Positions 55,613 to 64,000 of a stretch of DNA of 64,000 nt are shown one piece after another. A program made the translations under genes and the position numbers. The notes beneath the pieces were generated by a model, which ran no database searches, was not told the origin of the DNA, and saw nothing but the letters and a program-made list of their open reading frames with translations. Location of the stretch: positions 3,075,001-3,139,000 of the forward strand of contig NZ_CP099966.1 of assembly GCF_025403485.1 (NCBI RefSeq). The letters run 5' to 3'. This DNA is from Chryseobacterium paludis. Lineage in GTDB: Bacteria > Bacteroidota > Bacteroidia > Flavobacteriales > Weeksellaceae. Each line of letters starts with the position of its first letter. Position 1 is the stretch's first letter.

Positions 55613-56020
55613 ATGAAAAAACAAATTTTAGTAATGACAATATTACTTGCTTCTTTTAGTTATGCCCAAGAAGTTGGTCCAAAAGCACTAGGTTCAGATA
55701 GAGATAAGCATGGCTGCATAGGCTCAGCAGGTTATACATACTCACAAATCAAAAAAGATTGTATCAGACTTTTTGAACAAAAGGTACTGTTAAAAGAAGC
55801 TAATCCTAAAGGAAGTTATACATCAAATGCAGCTGTAGTTTTCAGTGAAGACCATAAAAAAGCCGAAATCTTTCTCCCTACATCTAAAGGAAGTGTCATA
55901 CTTTCCAGAACAACATCATATAAAAACACAACCGTTTATAAAAAAGGAGGACTCACACTTATTAAAGATAAAGACAATTATACTCTAACGAGATCTAAAA
56001 AAATAATATATAGTCTATAG
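55613..56020 (+). CDS. Small secreted protein with two conserved cysteines
   Basis: The 135-residue protein has a signal peptide (ILVMTILLASFSYA-QE). The mature part begins with DRDKHGCIGSAGYTYSQIKKDCIRLFE, where the two Cys lie 13 residues apart and could form a disulfide. The rest is beta-rich and basic. The GCIGSAGYT...CIRLFE pattern recurs in small exported proteins of several bacteria, as I recall; no function is known to me. It stands alone behind operator copy 2. Confidence 0.82.
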   Translation: MKKQILVMTILLASFSYAQEVGPKALGSDRDKHGCIGSAGYTYSQIKKDCIRLFEQKVLLKEANPKGSYTSNAAVVFSEDHKKAEIFLPTSKGSVILSRTTSYKNTTVYKKGGLTLIKDKDNYTLTRSKKIIYSL

Positions 56021-56057
56021 AAGTAATAATAAGCACCTTCATAATAGATTTTTTTAA

Positions 56058-56093
56058 GAGAGATTATAACATTATTCTGTTATAATCTCTTTT
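56058..56093 (+). terminator. Terminator after the small secreted protein gene
   Basis: A 12-bp stem (AGAGATTATAAC with GTTATAATCTCT, 8-base loop) is followed by TTT. It lies 38 bp after the stop. Confidence 0.78.
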
Positions 56094-56152
56094 GCATAAT
56101 ACAGATAGTTTTCTGAATATCATATAAAAATTAAAATACTATTGTAATGATC

Positions 56153-56518
56153 TTACTTAAATACAACACCTGAAAATAGCAAAACACTAAGTATAACCGT
56201 AATAAATATTGCAATAATGACCAATACCATTTGCGTTATAGCATAAGTTTTAGCCTTATCTTCTTCTTTAATTTCAAATGAATAATTGATCTTATCCGGT
56301 CTTTTAAGAATCCACCAAATAAATAATAAAAGTATTAAATTGAGTAAAATCGGAAAAAAAAGAAACATTTTATTCCCAAATCCATCTGTATTTTTTCCAT
56401 ACCCATGAATTGGAATAACCTCAGGAATTGAACCATATTTACTCAACAAATAACAGATGTAGCAAAATATAATGATGAACGGGATACTGAACAATATTTT
56501 AATTTTCTTTGAAATCAT
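56153..56518 (-). CDS. DUF1648-like small membrane protein
   Basis: The 121-residue protein has three helices and the DUF1648-type segment PEVIPIHGYGKNTDGFGNK after the first helix. It overlaps the C45 gene by 4 bp, so it is the last gene of the minus-strand arm. Function is unknown. Confidence 0.78.
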   Translation of the reverse strand: MISKKIKILFSIPFIIIFCYICYLLSKYGSIPEVIPIHGYGKNTDGFGNKMFLFFPILLNLILLLFIWWILKRPDKINYSFEIKEEDKAKTYAITQMVLVIIAIFITVILSVLLFSGVVFK

Positions 56519-58176
56519 TTTATCTTTTTAAGTGTCTTTTTAAGATATTTCTGAACATTCTCTTTATCAGGAACAGTGGTAATCTCTTTCGTCAGAGCTT
56601 TCTCAAATTCTATTTTTGCTTTCGTATATTCTTTTTCCTTAAAATAATATTTTCCGGATTGATAATAAACCAACCAAAAATTAGGATTTAAGGATTGGTA
56701 ATAAGAAAGAAAATCTTCTGTTAAAACCATTTTTTTACTGTTCAAAGCATCACTAATTTCCGAATTCATCATTTTGTACGTTTCATAATTTTCAAACTCT
56801 TCTGAATCCACAAAAGGATCTTTTGCAATATTAAATTGAGAAGCAGCTAGTTCTCCAGAAACCAATCGATCTTTAGAAAAGATCTTATTTAAATCATAGC
56901 ATACAAACTCTCCTAATTGATATGGATTTGAGGAAACCCATACCAGCTTCTTTTGTGGCGAAAATATAACTGCGTGATGAGCTAACAGCTGATTAATTGC
57001 CTTTTCATTTCCATAACCAATTTTCTCACCTTTCAGACCTGACCTATCTCTCAGAATAGAAGCCATTTTTTCGGGATTTAATTTCTTATTCCCCTGAAAG
57101 AGCTCCTGAAGTTTTTCATAACGGTATTCGGAGTGACTTTCAACGATATGTTTCTGATTTTTCCTATCATTTTTATACGCTTCTGACTGAAAATGGTTTG
57201 TGCAAAAAATGCTGCTTGAATTCTGAACTTTAAAGACTCCAAAATTAGTAGGTGAAACTTCTATAATAACCGCTTTTTTATCATTTGCACTTCCCACAAG
57301 TATCGATTCGGATACAAATACTTTTCTTTTTTTTGCAATAGTAATTGCCTCATCAATATTTTTAGCGTATTGCAAAATCTCCCTCGTAACGAGAGAAATC
57401 GGGGTTTTGGCAGTTAATGGAATTTTGGATTTTCCTGCATTAATTGTTACAGTAATACCTTCTTTATTCATTCCGGAGACTACCCCTATCATTCCCGGCC
57501 AACTTACAGACATATAAGGAATACCTTCTTCAGGCTCTACAAATTCTATAAGTTTATTTTTAGCAAAATCGTCCCCAACGTAAAAATCAAAATTTCTACC
57601 AATTAACAAATCTCCATCTTCTGTATTTTCATTCCAAACCGCTAATGAGCTGCATCCTACCATAGCCAGATCCTGCATTGCATGACCAATGTCGTGTGCC
57701 CCATGTAAATATAAACTGCGCAAATACCGTGGTGCAATAAAATTATATTGATCAGAGGAATACCTTGATAAGCCATATAACTCAGCCTGGTAATCTTCTC
57801 TTACATTTAAGTACATTTTCCTGTTGTACCATTTCAGAAAACCGCGTAATAATTTTTGTTTGAACTTCGACGGAACAAAACCTTCCACTTTAGAAAAGAA
57901 AATAGCTTCCTGTTTTTGCATTAAATCCTGGGTAAGCGCTCCATTATTATAACCCAGTTGAAGCGCGTTTCCTTTGATATATAATTCCCAAAGCTGTTGT
58001 TTGTTTTTGGTTAAATAATTTTGATTATACCTAAAAGTCGAATCGTTGATTTTATTAACAATTGGGATTTCTAAAGGGTATTGTTTTATTTCCGGAAGAT
58101 GATGAATTGATTTTCTTATGCCACAAGAAATAAGGTTAAGAATGAAGAAAAGATAGATCAACACCCTTTGAGTCAT
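56515..58176 (-). CDS. C45-family autoproteolytic acyltransferase/hydrolase lipoprotein
   Basis: The 553-residue protein has a lipoprotein signal (VLIYLFFILNLISC) and the C45/penicillin acyltransferase-like core: DIGHAMQDLAMVGCSSLAVWNE with the presumed N-terminal nucleophile Cys near residue 172, then LLIGRNFDFYVGDDF and VTINAGKSKIPL. A short TPR-like C-terminus follows (YYQSGKYYFKEKEYTKAKIEFEKAL). I chose 58176 because it places the signal first; an ATG at 58275 would overlap the oxidoreductase by 14 bp. It could form or cleave the flexirubin ester or an amide, at the envelope. Confidence 0.85.
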   Translation of the reverse strand: MTQRVLIYLFFILNLISCGIRKSIHHLPEIKQYPLEIPIVNKINDSTFRYNQNYLTKNKQQLWELYIKGNALQLGYNNGALTQDLMQKQEAIFFSKVEGFVPSKFKQKLLRGFLKWYNRKMYLNVREDYQAELYGLSRYSSDQYNFIAPRYLRSLYLHGAHDIGHAMQDLAMVGCSSLAVWNENTEDGDLLIGRNFDFYVGDDFAKNKLIEFVEPEEGIPYMSVSWPGMIGVVSGMNKEGITVTINAGKSKIPLTAKTPISLVTREILQYAKNIDEAITIAKKRKVFVSESILVGSANDKKAVIIEVSPTNFGVFKVQNSSSIFCTNHFQSEAYKNDRKNQKHIVESHSEYRYEKLQELFQGNKKLNPEKMASILRDRSGLKGEKIGYGNEKAINQLLAHHAVIFSPQKKLVWVSSNPYQLGEFVCYDLNKIFSKDRLVSGELAASQFNIAKDPFVDSEEFENYETYKMMNSEISDALNSKKMVLTEDFLSYYQSLNPNFWLVYYQSGKYYFKEKEYTKAKIEFEKALTKEITTVPDKENVQKYLKKTLKKIK

Positions 58177-58261
58177 CTCATTTCTAAGAAAAGAAAAATC
58201 TACTCTCGTGGGTTTATATTCCTCACTCCATTTGATCCCCATCAGAATGATAGATCTGATA

Positions 58262-59800
58262 CTATTTTTCTTCATTACTATTCTTAATCATTTGCGTTAA
58301 ACGCTCGTTAATAACGTCTTTTCCCAAGATCTCAGCACAGGTGCTGAATGCACCGATCGTACATCCAAGAATGCCATGCATATTCACCGACTGTCCGGTT
58401 AAAAATAGATTATCAACCTTGGTTCGTGGTGAAACCATTGTTTTTAAGGGGTTATCAGAACTTTTTGCATACCCATACATATTCCCATCAAAGCTTCCGA
58501 TATAATCACGATATGAAAGTGGTGAGGAAGTATGAATATTCGTAATGAATTTTCTCAGATCAGGAATTTTCTTTTCTAAGGCATCAATCATTTTATGAGC
58601 TCTTTCTAATTTAAACTCATCATAGTCTTTTCCTCGTTCATGCTCATCTACTACAGTATTTACCGTTTTCTGCCAGGTTTTCACCTCATCGAAATCCATA
58701 TAGGAAATAATTGTTAAGCTTTCTGCAAATTCAGCAGCATGCTTTGAGGGCGTTGATGTAAGCATATATACTTCCGGCCAGCTTTCTTTTTCGTAGCGAT
58801 AAGCTTTCCACACATGGTCTTCAGAAGAATAATGGTAAATATTATGATTGAAATAAGGAATACTATTGGGTTTTAAAACCAAATATACACTAAAACATGA
58901 TGAAACCGGCTCCCAACTCAAAACCCTGTTCAGAAAGGATTTTCTCAATCTTTTCTCAGTTATTAGTTTAAGCGTCGAACGAATTTCTATATTGGAAATA
59001 AATTTTTTAGCGGCATACTCTTTTCCTGACTTAGTTTTTACTGCTATAAGAGCATTTTTATCGTTAAAAACCATTTCAGATACATCTGCATGTTTATGAA
59101 CTTCTGCACCATATTCCCGGAGTTTTCGGATAAGTAATTTAGAAATCTGGCTTCCACCTCTTACACATTTATAAGCACTTTGAATACACGAATTAACAGT
59201 AAGTGCGTGAACATAAAAAGGGGTGTGTTCGGAATCCCCACCATATAGAAAATTAGATCCCAATAAAACAGACTGCAGTTTTTTATCCGAAGTAATGGAT
59301 TCTATAAATCTCCTGGTATTAAGGTGAAGAATCTCCTCGTTGTAATTATCTTCTCCTGTTACATTATATCTTGGAAAATGGTTGCATACATACTGAACTC
59401 CTTCACAATATCTCTCCAGATTTTCTTTTTCGTTTGGAAAAAATTGAGATAATTGCAATACAAAATTATCATATCCTTGGGCATGGGGATATTCCTGTTC
59501 ATCACCATTAAAAGTAATTTTATCAAATCCATCCCGTTCCATCTGATGGATTTCCAGATCATCCATTATCTCCAGATATGAAAAGTATTGATGTAAATTC
59601 TGCCCCTTTGAAAGGCCTCCCAGATAATGAACTCCTGTATCAAAAATCAGTTTATCACGTGAAAAGGTTTGTAAATTGCCTCCGTATTGATTGTTTTTTT
59701 CCAATACACATACTCTCAAGCCTTCTTTCGCTAAAATCAGTGCCGAAACAAGCCCCCCTAATCCGCTACCGATTACAAGTATGTCGTATTCTTTTTTCAA
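58262..59800 (-). CDS. FAD-dependent oxidoreductase, phytoene desaturase/retinol saturase-like
   Basis: The 512-residue protein starts with a dinucleotide-binding motif (ILVIGSGLGGLVSALILAKEG, then VLEKNNQYGGNLQTF). A C-terminal FAD-binding segment (NLFLTGQSVNMHGILGCTIGA) is typical of CrtI/CrtISO-like enzymes. It could desaturate or isomerise a conjugated chain. The start is TTG at 59800; no ATG lies near. It overlaps the C45 gene's longer start. Confidence 0.89.
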   Translation of the reverse strand: MKKEYDILVIGSGLGGLVSALILAKEGLRVCVLEKNNQYGGNLQTFSRDKLIFDTGVHYLGGLSKGQNLHQYFSYLEIMDDLEIHQMERDGFDKITFNGDEQEYPHAQGYDNFVLQLSQFFPNEKENLERYCEGVQYVCNHFPRYNVTGEDNYNEEILHLNTRRFIESITSDKKLQSVLLGSNFLYGGDSEHTPFYVHALTVNSCIQSAYKCVRGGSQISKLLIRKLREYGAEVHKHADVSEMVFNDKNALIAVKTKSGKEYAAKKFISNIEIRSTLKLITEKRLRKSFLNRVLSWEPVSSCFSVYLVLKPNSIPYFNHNIYHYSSEDHVWKAYRYEKESWPEVYMLTSTPSKHAAEFAESLTIISYMDFDEVKTWQKTVNTVVDEHERGKDYDEFKLERAHKMIDALEKKIPDLRKFITNIHTSSPLSYRDYIGSFDGNMYGYAKSSDNPLKTMVSPRTKVDNLFLTGQSVNMHGILGCTIGAFSTCAEILGKDVINERLTQMIKNSNEEK

Positions 59801-59940
59801 AGGAAATTGTGTTATTAGATCATTTTAAAATTAGGCTCGATCAGATATTATCATCTTTGAAGATTAGAAACCTTATTTTTAAAATTGACATTGATAAGTT
59901 GAGTTTATTGTTAGTTTTTATGCCTTAAAAGTATAGAAAA

Positions 59941-60822
59941 TTAATTAATATCATCCCAGAAATCGAAATAATTAAACCATTGAAGAGGATATTTCGCCAG
60001 CATAGATTCCAGATTCTGTACATATGAGTTCAACAATCCCTGGGCATCTCGTTTTTTTACCTGTGCTACTCGTGCATAAAGGTGATAATGTAGATTTTTT
60101 TCTTTCATTACATAAACGTACACAACAGGAACGCCCAGCCTGGAAGCTATAAGAAATGGACCAGCAGGAAATTTTGCGCTTTTTCCTAATAATTTTGTCT
60201 CGAGAAACTTTGAACCTTCGAAATAACGATCTCCCGTAAAGCAAATCAACTCGTTATTGGACAAAGCCGTATTGATATCAAAAATATGGGACATATCGTC
60301 TTTAACATAGATAAACTTGATATTACTCTTTTTAACAGCAACGCTATCCATATATTCTTTGATCACTGTAACTTCCTGATCTGTTGTCACTAAATTGATC
60401 TGACAATCAAAATCTATATCTGCAAAAAAATGTTCTGCAATTTCAAAGTTTCCGATATGAGCACTGATTAGAACACCTCCTTTTTTCTCGTTAAGAAGAT
60501 CTTTAAGATTTTGAATTCCATCAAATTCATAGGTAAACCGTTCTCTCAATCCTACTGAGATCGCGGTCTTATCAATTAAAACCTTTCCGAAAATAAAATA
60601 ACTTTTAAATATAGAAATCTTAGATTTCCAGAAGCTGTAATTTAATCTTTTGTTGAAATAATAATAGATGTATCGATTACTCTTTTTTAGAAACAGAAAG
60701 TAATAGGTGGCTACAAAATAAAGCACAAAATACGAACTTCTAATGCCGATATTTCTAATACAGTAGACGAATATTTTATATCCTAATATTGTCCCTTTAG
60801 ACTTACCTTTCCATTTGTTCAT
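59941..60822 (-). CDS. LpxL/HtrB-like acyltransferase
   Basis: The 293-residue protein has an N-terminal hydrophobic region and the HX4E-type motif SAHIGNFEIAEHF (His near residue 122), then FTGDRYFEGSKF, KFPAGPFLIASRLGVPVV and the ending PLQWFNYFDFW, all typical of the lipid A late acyltransferase family. In aryl polyene clusters such an enzyme transfers acyl groups to a lipid anchor. It lies between the ACP gene and the oxidoreductase. Confidence 0.9.
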   Translation of the reverse strand: MNKWKGKSKGTILGYKIFVYCIRNIGIRSSYFVLYFVATYYFLFLKKSNRYIYYYFNKRLNYSFWKSKISIFKSYFIFGKVLIDKTAISVGLRERFTYEFDGIQNLKDLLNEKKGGVLISAHIGNFEIAEHFFADIDFDCQINLVTTDQEVTVIKEYMDSVAVKKSNIKFIYVKDDMSHIFDINTALSNNELICFTGDRYFEGSKFLETKLLGKSAKFPAGPFLIASRLGVPVVYVYVMKEKNLHYHLYARVAQVKKRDAQGLLNSYVQNLESMLAKYPLQWFNYFDFWDDIN

Positions 60823-60882
60823 CCTTTATCCGTAAAGTTTATCGTGGAATTTTATAATAAAAAATAAAGTTCAGTCAAATAA

Positions 60883-61137
60883 TTATGCGTTTTTATTAGT
60901 GATTTTATCTTCAATAGTCGTATAAAAATCATCAAATGTGATCATCTTTTTAAAGTCGGCCTCACCTAGTTTCACTCCGAAATTGGCTTCAATAATGACC
61001 ACCATGTCAATATAATCCAGACTGTCTAAACCTAAAGTTGTTTTAAGGTTAGCGTCATTTTGTATGTCGTCGCTATCAACCTCAAATTCATTCACTAAAA
61101 AATCATTAACGATAGCAACAATTTTTTCTCTTTCCAT
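60883..61137 (-). CDS. Acyl carrier protein, second copy
   Basis: The 84-residue protein has the phosphopantetheine site TLGLDSLDYIDM with Ser39. I placed the start at 61137, which avoids overlap with the ketosynthase gene upstream (4-bp gap). It is distinct in sequence from the ACP at 41.7 kb, so the arms may use separate carriers. Confidence 0.92.
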   Translation of the reverse strand: MEREKIVAIVNDFLVNEFEVDSDDIQNDANLKTTLGLDSLDYIDMVVIIEANFGVKLGEADFKKMITFDDFYTTIEDKITNKNA

Positions 61138-61141
61138 GTTT

Positions 61142-62362
61142 TTAATCAAATTTTTTAACAATTAATGCGGAATTGGTTCCCCCAAATCCGAAAGAATTTG
61201 ACAAAAATACGTCAATTTTTTGATTTTTTGTTTTGGATACTAAATTTATCCTTCTTGCTTCTTCATCAGGATTCTCCAGATTGATATTTGGTGCCACGAA
61301 ATCATTCTGCATCATCAATACCGAATAGACCACCTCACTGGCTCCTGCCATCCAGCATTCATGCCCAGTCATCGACTTTGTAGAACTTACAGGAACATTT
61401 TCTCCAAAAATTTCATAAATCGCTCTCGCTTCGTTGGCATCCCCTATTGGAGTGGAAGTTGCATGAGCATTAATATAATCTATATCATTTGCATTTAATC
61501 CGGATTGTTTTAATGCTCTGCTCATTGCTAAAGCCGGGCCATCCACATTGGGAGTAGAAATATGCCCACCGTTTGAAGAAAATCCATATCCTATAATTTC
61601 GCCCAAAATAGGAACTCCCCTTCTCTGCGCGGATTCTAAACTTTCCACAATTAAAGTGGCAGCTCCTCCGCTTGGTATTAATCCATCTCTTGCTGAATCA
61701 AATGGCCTTGATGCTTTTTCAGGTTCATCTTCCCTTGCTGAAAAGACGCCCAATCCATCAAAACTTGCCATTGAATACTTATTGGTTTCCTGTGCTCCAC
61801 CACATACGATCATATCCTGCAAACCACCTTTAATCATCAAATAAGCCAATCCTAAAGAATGTGATCCACTTGCACAGGCTGCACTAATGGTAAGATTGAT
61901 CCCTTTCAGTTTAAAAATAGTAGAAAGATTCATTGTTACTGTAGAGTTCATAGATTTGAAAATCGCACCCGAACCCATTAATGTGGTATCTTTTTTTTCT
62001 CTTGCAATATCAATAGCTTCAACGACTGCCTGAGAAACACTATCATTGCCATATAAGATCCCAACTTCATTATGATCAAGAAAATCTTCATCTACCAGAG
62101 CCTGTTTTAATGCATCAACTGTAGCCAGGTAAGCATATTCGCTTTCTTCTCCCATGCTTACACGCTGTCTCCTATTGAGAAGACCCTTCAATTCAGGCTT
62201 TGGCACACGCCCTGTTAATCCAGACCTGTATCCAAAATCTTTTCTTTCCTGCTCAAGGACAATACCGGATTTTCCTTGATATAGGGATTCCTTCACCTCT
62301 TCCAAAGAAGTTCCGATGCAAGAATAAATTCCCATTCCGGTAATCACAACCCTATTTTCCAT
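61142..62362 (-). CDS. Beta-ketoacyl-ACP synthase (FabF/FabB-like)
   Basis: The 406-residue protein carries Cys in LTISAACASGSHSLGLAY (near residue 161), His in YINAHATSTPIGDANEA, and His in KSMTGHECWMAGASE, so it should be active. It would extend the aryl polyene chain with the ACP encoded just downstream and FabG encoded upstream. Confidence 0.94.
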   Translation of the reverse strand: MENRVVITGMGIYSCIGTSLEEVKESLYQGKSGIVLEQERKDFGYRSGLTGRVPKPELKGLLNRRQRVSMGEESEYAYLATVDALKQALVDEDFLDHNEVGILYGNDSVSQAVVEAIDIAREKKDTTLMGSGAIFKSMNSTVTMNLSTIFKLKGINLTISAACASGSHSLGLAYLMIKGGLQDMIVCGGAQETNKYSMASFDGLGVFSAREDEPEKASRPFDSARDGLIPSGGAATLIVESLESAQRRGVPILGEIIGYGFSSNGGHISTPNVDGPALAMSRALKQSGLNANDIDYINAHATSTPIGDANEARAIYEIFGENVPVSSTKSMTGHECWMAGASEVVYSVLMMQNDFVAPNINLENPDEEARRINLVSKTKNQKIDVFLSNSFGFGGTNSALIVKKFD

Positions 62363-62379
62363 CTTACTTATAATATTGA

Positions 62380-63111
62380 TTATGAGTAAATACCTCCATT
62401 AATATTAATCACTTCTCCTGTAATGTAGGAGGATTTTCTAGAAGCTAAAAATGCAACCAGATCAGCAACCTCTTCTGCTTCTCCAAATCTGTTGGCAGGA
62501 ATCATTGCTTTCAATTCATCTTCATTAAAATCCTGTGTCATATCTGTTCTGATAAATCCAGGGGCAACCGCGTTTACTGTGATATTTCTTTTAGCCACTT
62601 CTTGCGCAAGTGCTTTCGTAGCTCCTACCAAGGCTCCTTTTGCTGCAGAATAATTGGTTTGTCCCGCTGTTCCTTTAACTCCGGAAACGGAAACCATATT
62701 AATAATTCTGCCATATTTATTACGCAACAATTTTTGAATAAAAAAATTCGTCACGTTGAAAAAGCCATTTAAACTTGTATTGATCACACTATTCCAATCT
62801 TCATGTTTCATCCACATAAATAAACCATCTCTTGTAATACCAGCGTTATTTACAATAACCTCAACCAACGCGTCAACATTATTTTCCTGCCACTCTCCTA
62901 ACACTTTAAGGGTTTCTTCTGCATTCCCAACATCAAACTTAAGTATTTCTCCTGTAGCACCAAGCTCTTCAACTTTAGCCAGTGTTTCTTTGGCTGCCAC
63001 TTCATTTGAAGTGTAGTTGATCAGTATATGATAGTTTTTTTCTTCAGCCAGTTTTATACAAATAGCTCTTCCAATACCTCTTGAGCCACCTGTTACAATT
63101 GCACATTTCAT
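62380..63111 (-). CDS. fabG: 3-oxoacyl-ACP reductase (FabG-type)
   Basis: The 243-residue protein is a short-chain dehydrogenase: AIVTGGSRGIGRAI, NNAGITRDGLF, catalytic NMVSVSG and YSAAKGALVG (Tyr near residue 153), and GFIRTDM. I chose the start at 63111 because it gives the standard N-terminus. It reduces beta-keto groups with NADPH during polyene chain growth. It lies 56 bp downstream of the ammonia-lyase gene. It may be a pathway-specific copy, so the symbol is by family. Confidence 0.92.
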   Translation of the reverse strand: MKCAIVTGGSRGIGRAICIKLAEEKNYHILINYTSNEVAAKETLAKVEELGATGEILKFDVGNAEETLKVLGEWQENNVDALVEVIVNNAGITRDGLFMWMKHEDWNSVINTSLNGFFNVTNFFIQKLLRNKYGRIINMVSVSGVKGTAGQTNYSAAKGALVGATKALAQEVAKRNITVNAVAPGFIRTDMTQDFNEDELKAMIPANRFGEAEEVADLVAFLASRKSSYITGEVININGGIYS

Positions 63112-63167
63112 GTGTTTAGTTTTTAATATTTCCCCCTTAGTAATAGACAATTTATTATAGCCGATGG

Positions 63168-64000
63168 TTACATTGTCTTTAAATATTTTCTTACTTCCTC
63201 AAGATAAGGATACATTACCATATCATCCGAGAAAGCTGGTATAATTTTTCTTATATCATCATACAAGTTCTTTGTAGCAGATGAAACCTTATCCTGAAAA
63301 CCTAAATATTCAATAGCCTGAACGATGGTAATCGCTTCTATGCTCAATACTTCAAAAGCATTTTCAATCACTTTCCTGCAAACAACAGCCGCATTGGTTC
63401 CCATACTTACAATATCCTGATTATCATTATTATTAGGGATACTGTGAACATACATAGAGTTGGACAACATCTGGCTTTCAGCGGTAGTTGAAGTTGCCGT
63501 AAACTGCACTCCCTGCATTCCAAAATTAAATCCTAATTTACCCAAATTTACAAAAGGAGGTAAAATTTCATTGATCTTTGAATTCAAAAGATAATTCAAT
63601 TGTCTTTCTGCAAGCATCGTTAATTTTGTAACCACCAATTTCAGCTTATCCATCTCCAAAGAGATATAGTCTCCATGAAAGTTTCCACCATGATAAACAT
63701 GTTTGTCTTCAACATTGATGATCGGGTTATCATTAGCCGAATTGATCTCATTTTCAAGAACCTTTTCTGTATACTCTAAAGTATCCAATACTGGACCTAG
63801 GATCTGAGGAACACATCTTAATGAATAATATTCCTGAACTTTTTCTTTAAATACCTTCTCCTGTTCTTCAAAGTGAGTATATAAATGATCTTCTCTTTTT
63901 CTGATCAACTTGCTGTCAGATAAATGAGCACGCATTTTTTCGGCAATCTTCTGCTGACCATAATGCCTTTTTGTCCCATTTAATACTTCTGAGAAATGAT
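63168..64000 (-). CDS. Aromatic amino acid ammonia-lyase (HAL/TAL family), C-terminal part
   Basis: At least 277 codons are open to the window edge; the methionine at 63935 is internal because the frame continues upstream without a stop. Family motifs present are EVLNGTKRHYGQQKIAEKMR, CVPQILGPVLDTLEYTE, NSANDNPII, GGNFHGDYISLEMDKLKL and NNNDNQDIVSMG. The MIO-forming Ala-Ser-Gly lies outside. In flexirubin and aryl polyene synthesis a tyrosine ammonia-lyase supplies 4-coumarate as the starter; F. johnsoniae has a well-known enzyme of this kind. Substrate choice cannot be read from this part. Confidence 0.9.
   Translation of the reverse strand, partial: HFSEVLNGTKRHYGQQKIAEKMRAHLSDSKLIRKREDHLYTHFEEQEKVFKEKVQEYYSLRCVPQILGPVLDTLEYTEKVLENEINSANDNPIINVEDKHVYHGGNFHGDYISLEMDKLKLVVTKLTMLAERQLNYLLNSKINEILPPFVNLGKLGFNFGMQGVQFTATSTTAESQMLSNSMYVHSIPNNNDNQDIVSMGTNAAVVCRKVIENAFEVLSIEAITIVQAIEYLGFQDKVSSATKNLYDDIRKIIPAFSDDMVMYPYLEEVRKYLKTM

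Overview
The window looks like a chromosomal segment of a flexirubin-pigmented Flavobacteriia member, most likely Chryseobacterium or a close Weeksellaceae relative. The reasons are low G+C, Bacteroidetes-type promoters (TTTG, about 19 bp, TAnnTTTG), a PorG homologue with two type IX secretion cargo proteins, the dialkylresorcinol genes darA/darB, an aryl-polyene gene set with an aromatic amino acid ammonia-lyase, and a 16S rRNA 3' end lacking the usual CCUCC. This is inference from gene content; no database search was run.

Layout. 1-3.9 kb: an rRNA operon on the minus strand (16S, tRNA-Ile, tRNA-Ala, 5' part of 23S) behind three tandem promoters. 4.3-11.9 kb (minus): a secreted protein, RfbD and a thioesterase, then the envelope block porG-uppS-bamA-ompH-ompH. 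12.0-18.7 kb (minus): exopolysaccharide genes (Wzc-like tyrosine kinase, Wza-like export lipoprotein, WecA/MraY-like initiating transferase), then a family 2 glycosyltransferase and an arginase-fold protein that seems to lack its metal ligands. 19.2-29.2 kb (minus): a Tat-exported glycosidase-like propeller protein, topA, a large duplicated type IX cargo protein, and two polytopic membrane proteins, one EpsG-like.

29.4-48.4 kb (plus): the main flexirubin arm. It runs MMPL/acyltransferase fusion, darA, darB, two hotdog proteins, a small unknown, a BtrH-like acyltransferase, an ABC exporter, a thioesterase, a ketosynthase, a partial ketosynthase-like protein, an ACP, a ketosynthase/chain-length-factor pair, a deacetylase, a LolA-like carrier, a lipoprotein, a FabZ-like dehydratase, a small exported protein and a glycosyltransferase-DUF2062 fusion. 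DarB and DarA would make the dialkylresorcinol half. Ammonia-lyase, ACPs, ketosynthases, ketoreductase and dehydratases would make the aryl polyene half. MMPL, LolA-like, ABC and lipoprotein genes suggest export to the outer membrane. 56.1-64.0 kb (minus) is the second arm: ammonia-lyase (cut by the window edge), FabG, ketosynthase, ACP, LpxL-like acyltransferase, CrtI-like oxidoreductase, C45-family acyltransferase and a small membrane protein.

The arms converge on an island (48.4-56.1 kb) with no obvious pigment function. It holds a diheme cytochrome/FG-GAP cargo operon, a TPR lipoprotein with a C-terminal LuxR-like helix-turn-helix, two small helix-turn-helix proteins and a small secreted cysteine protein. 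Two promoters in this island, 1.6 kb apart, carry the same array of three hexamers at 11-bp spacing (GATGTA, GTTGTA, GTTGTA) followed by a run of eight T and the promoter core. I consider this shared operator, beside the helix-turn-helix pair, the best candidate here for an undescribed regulatory system.
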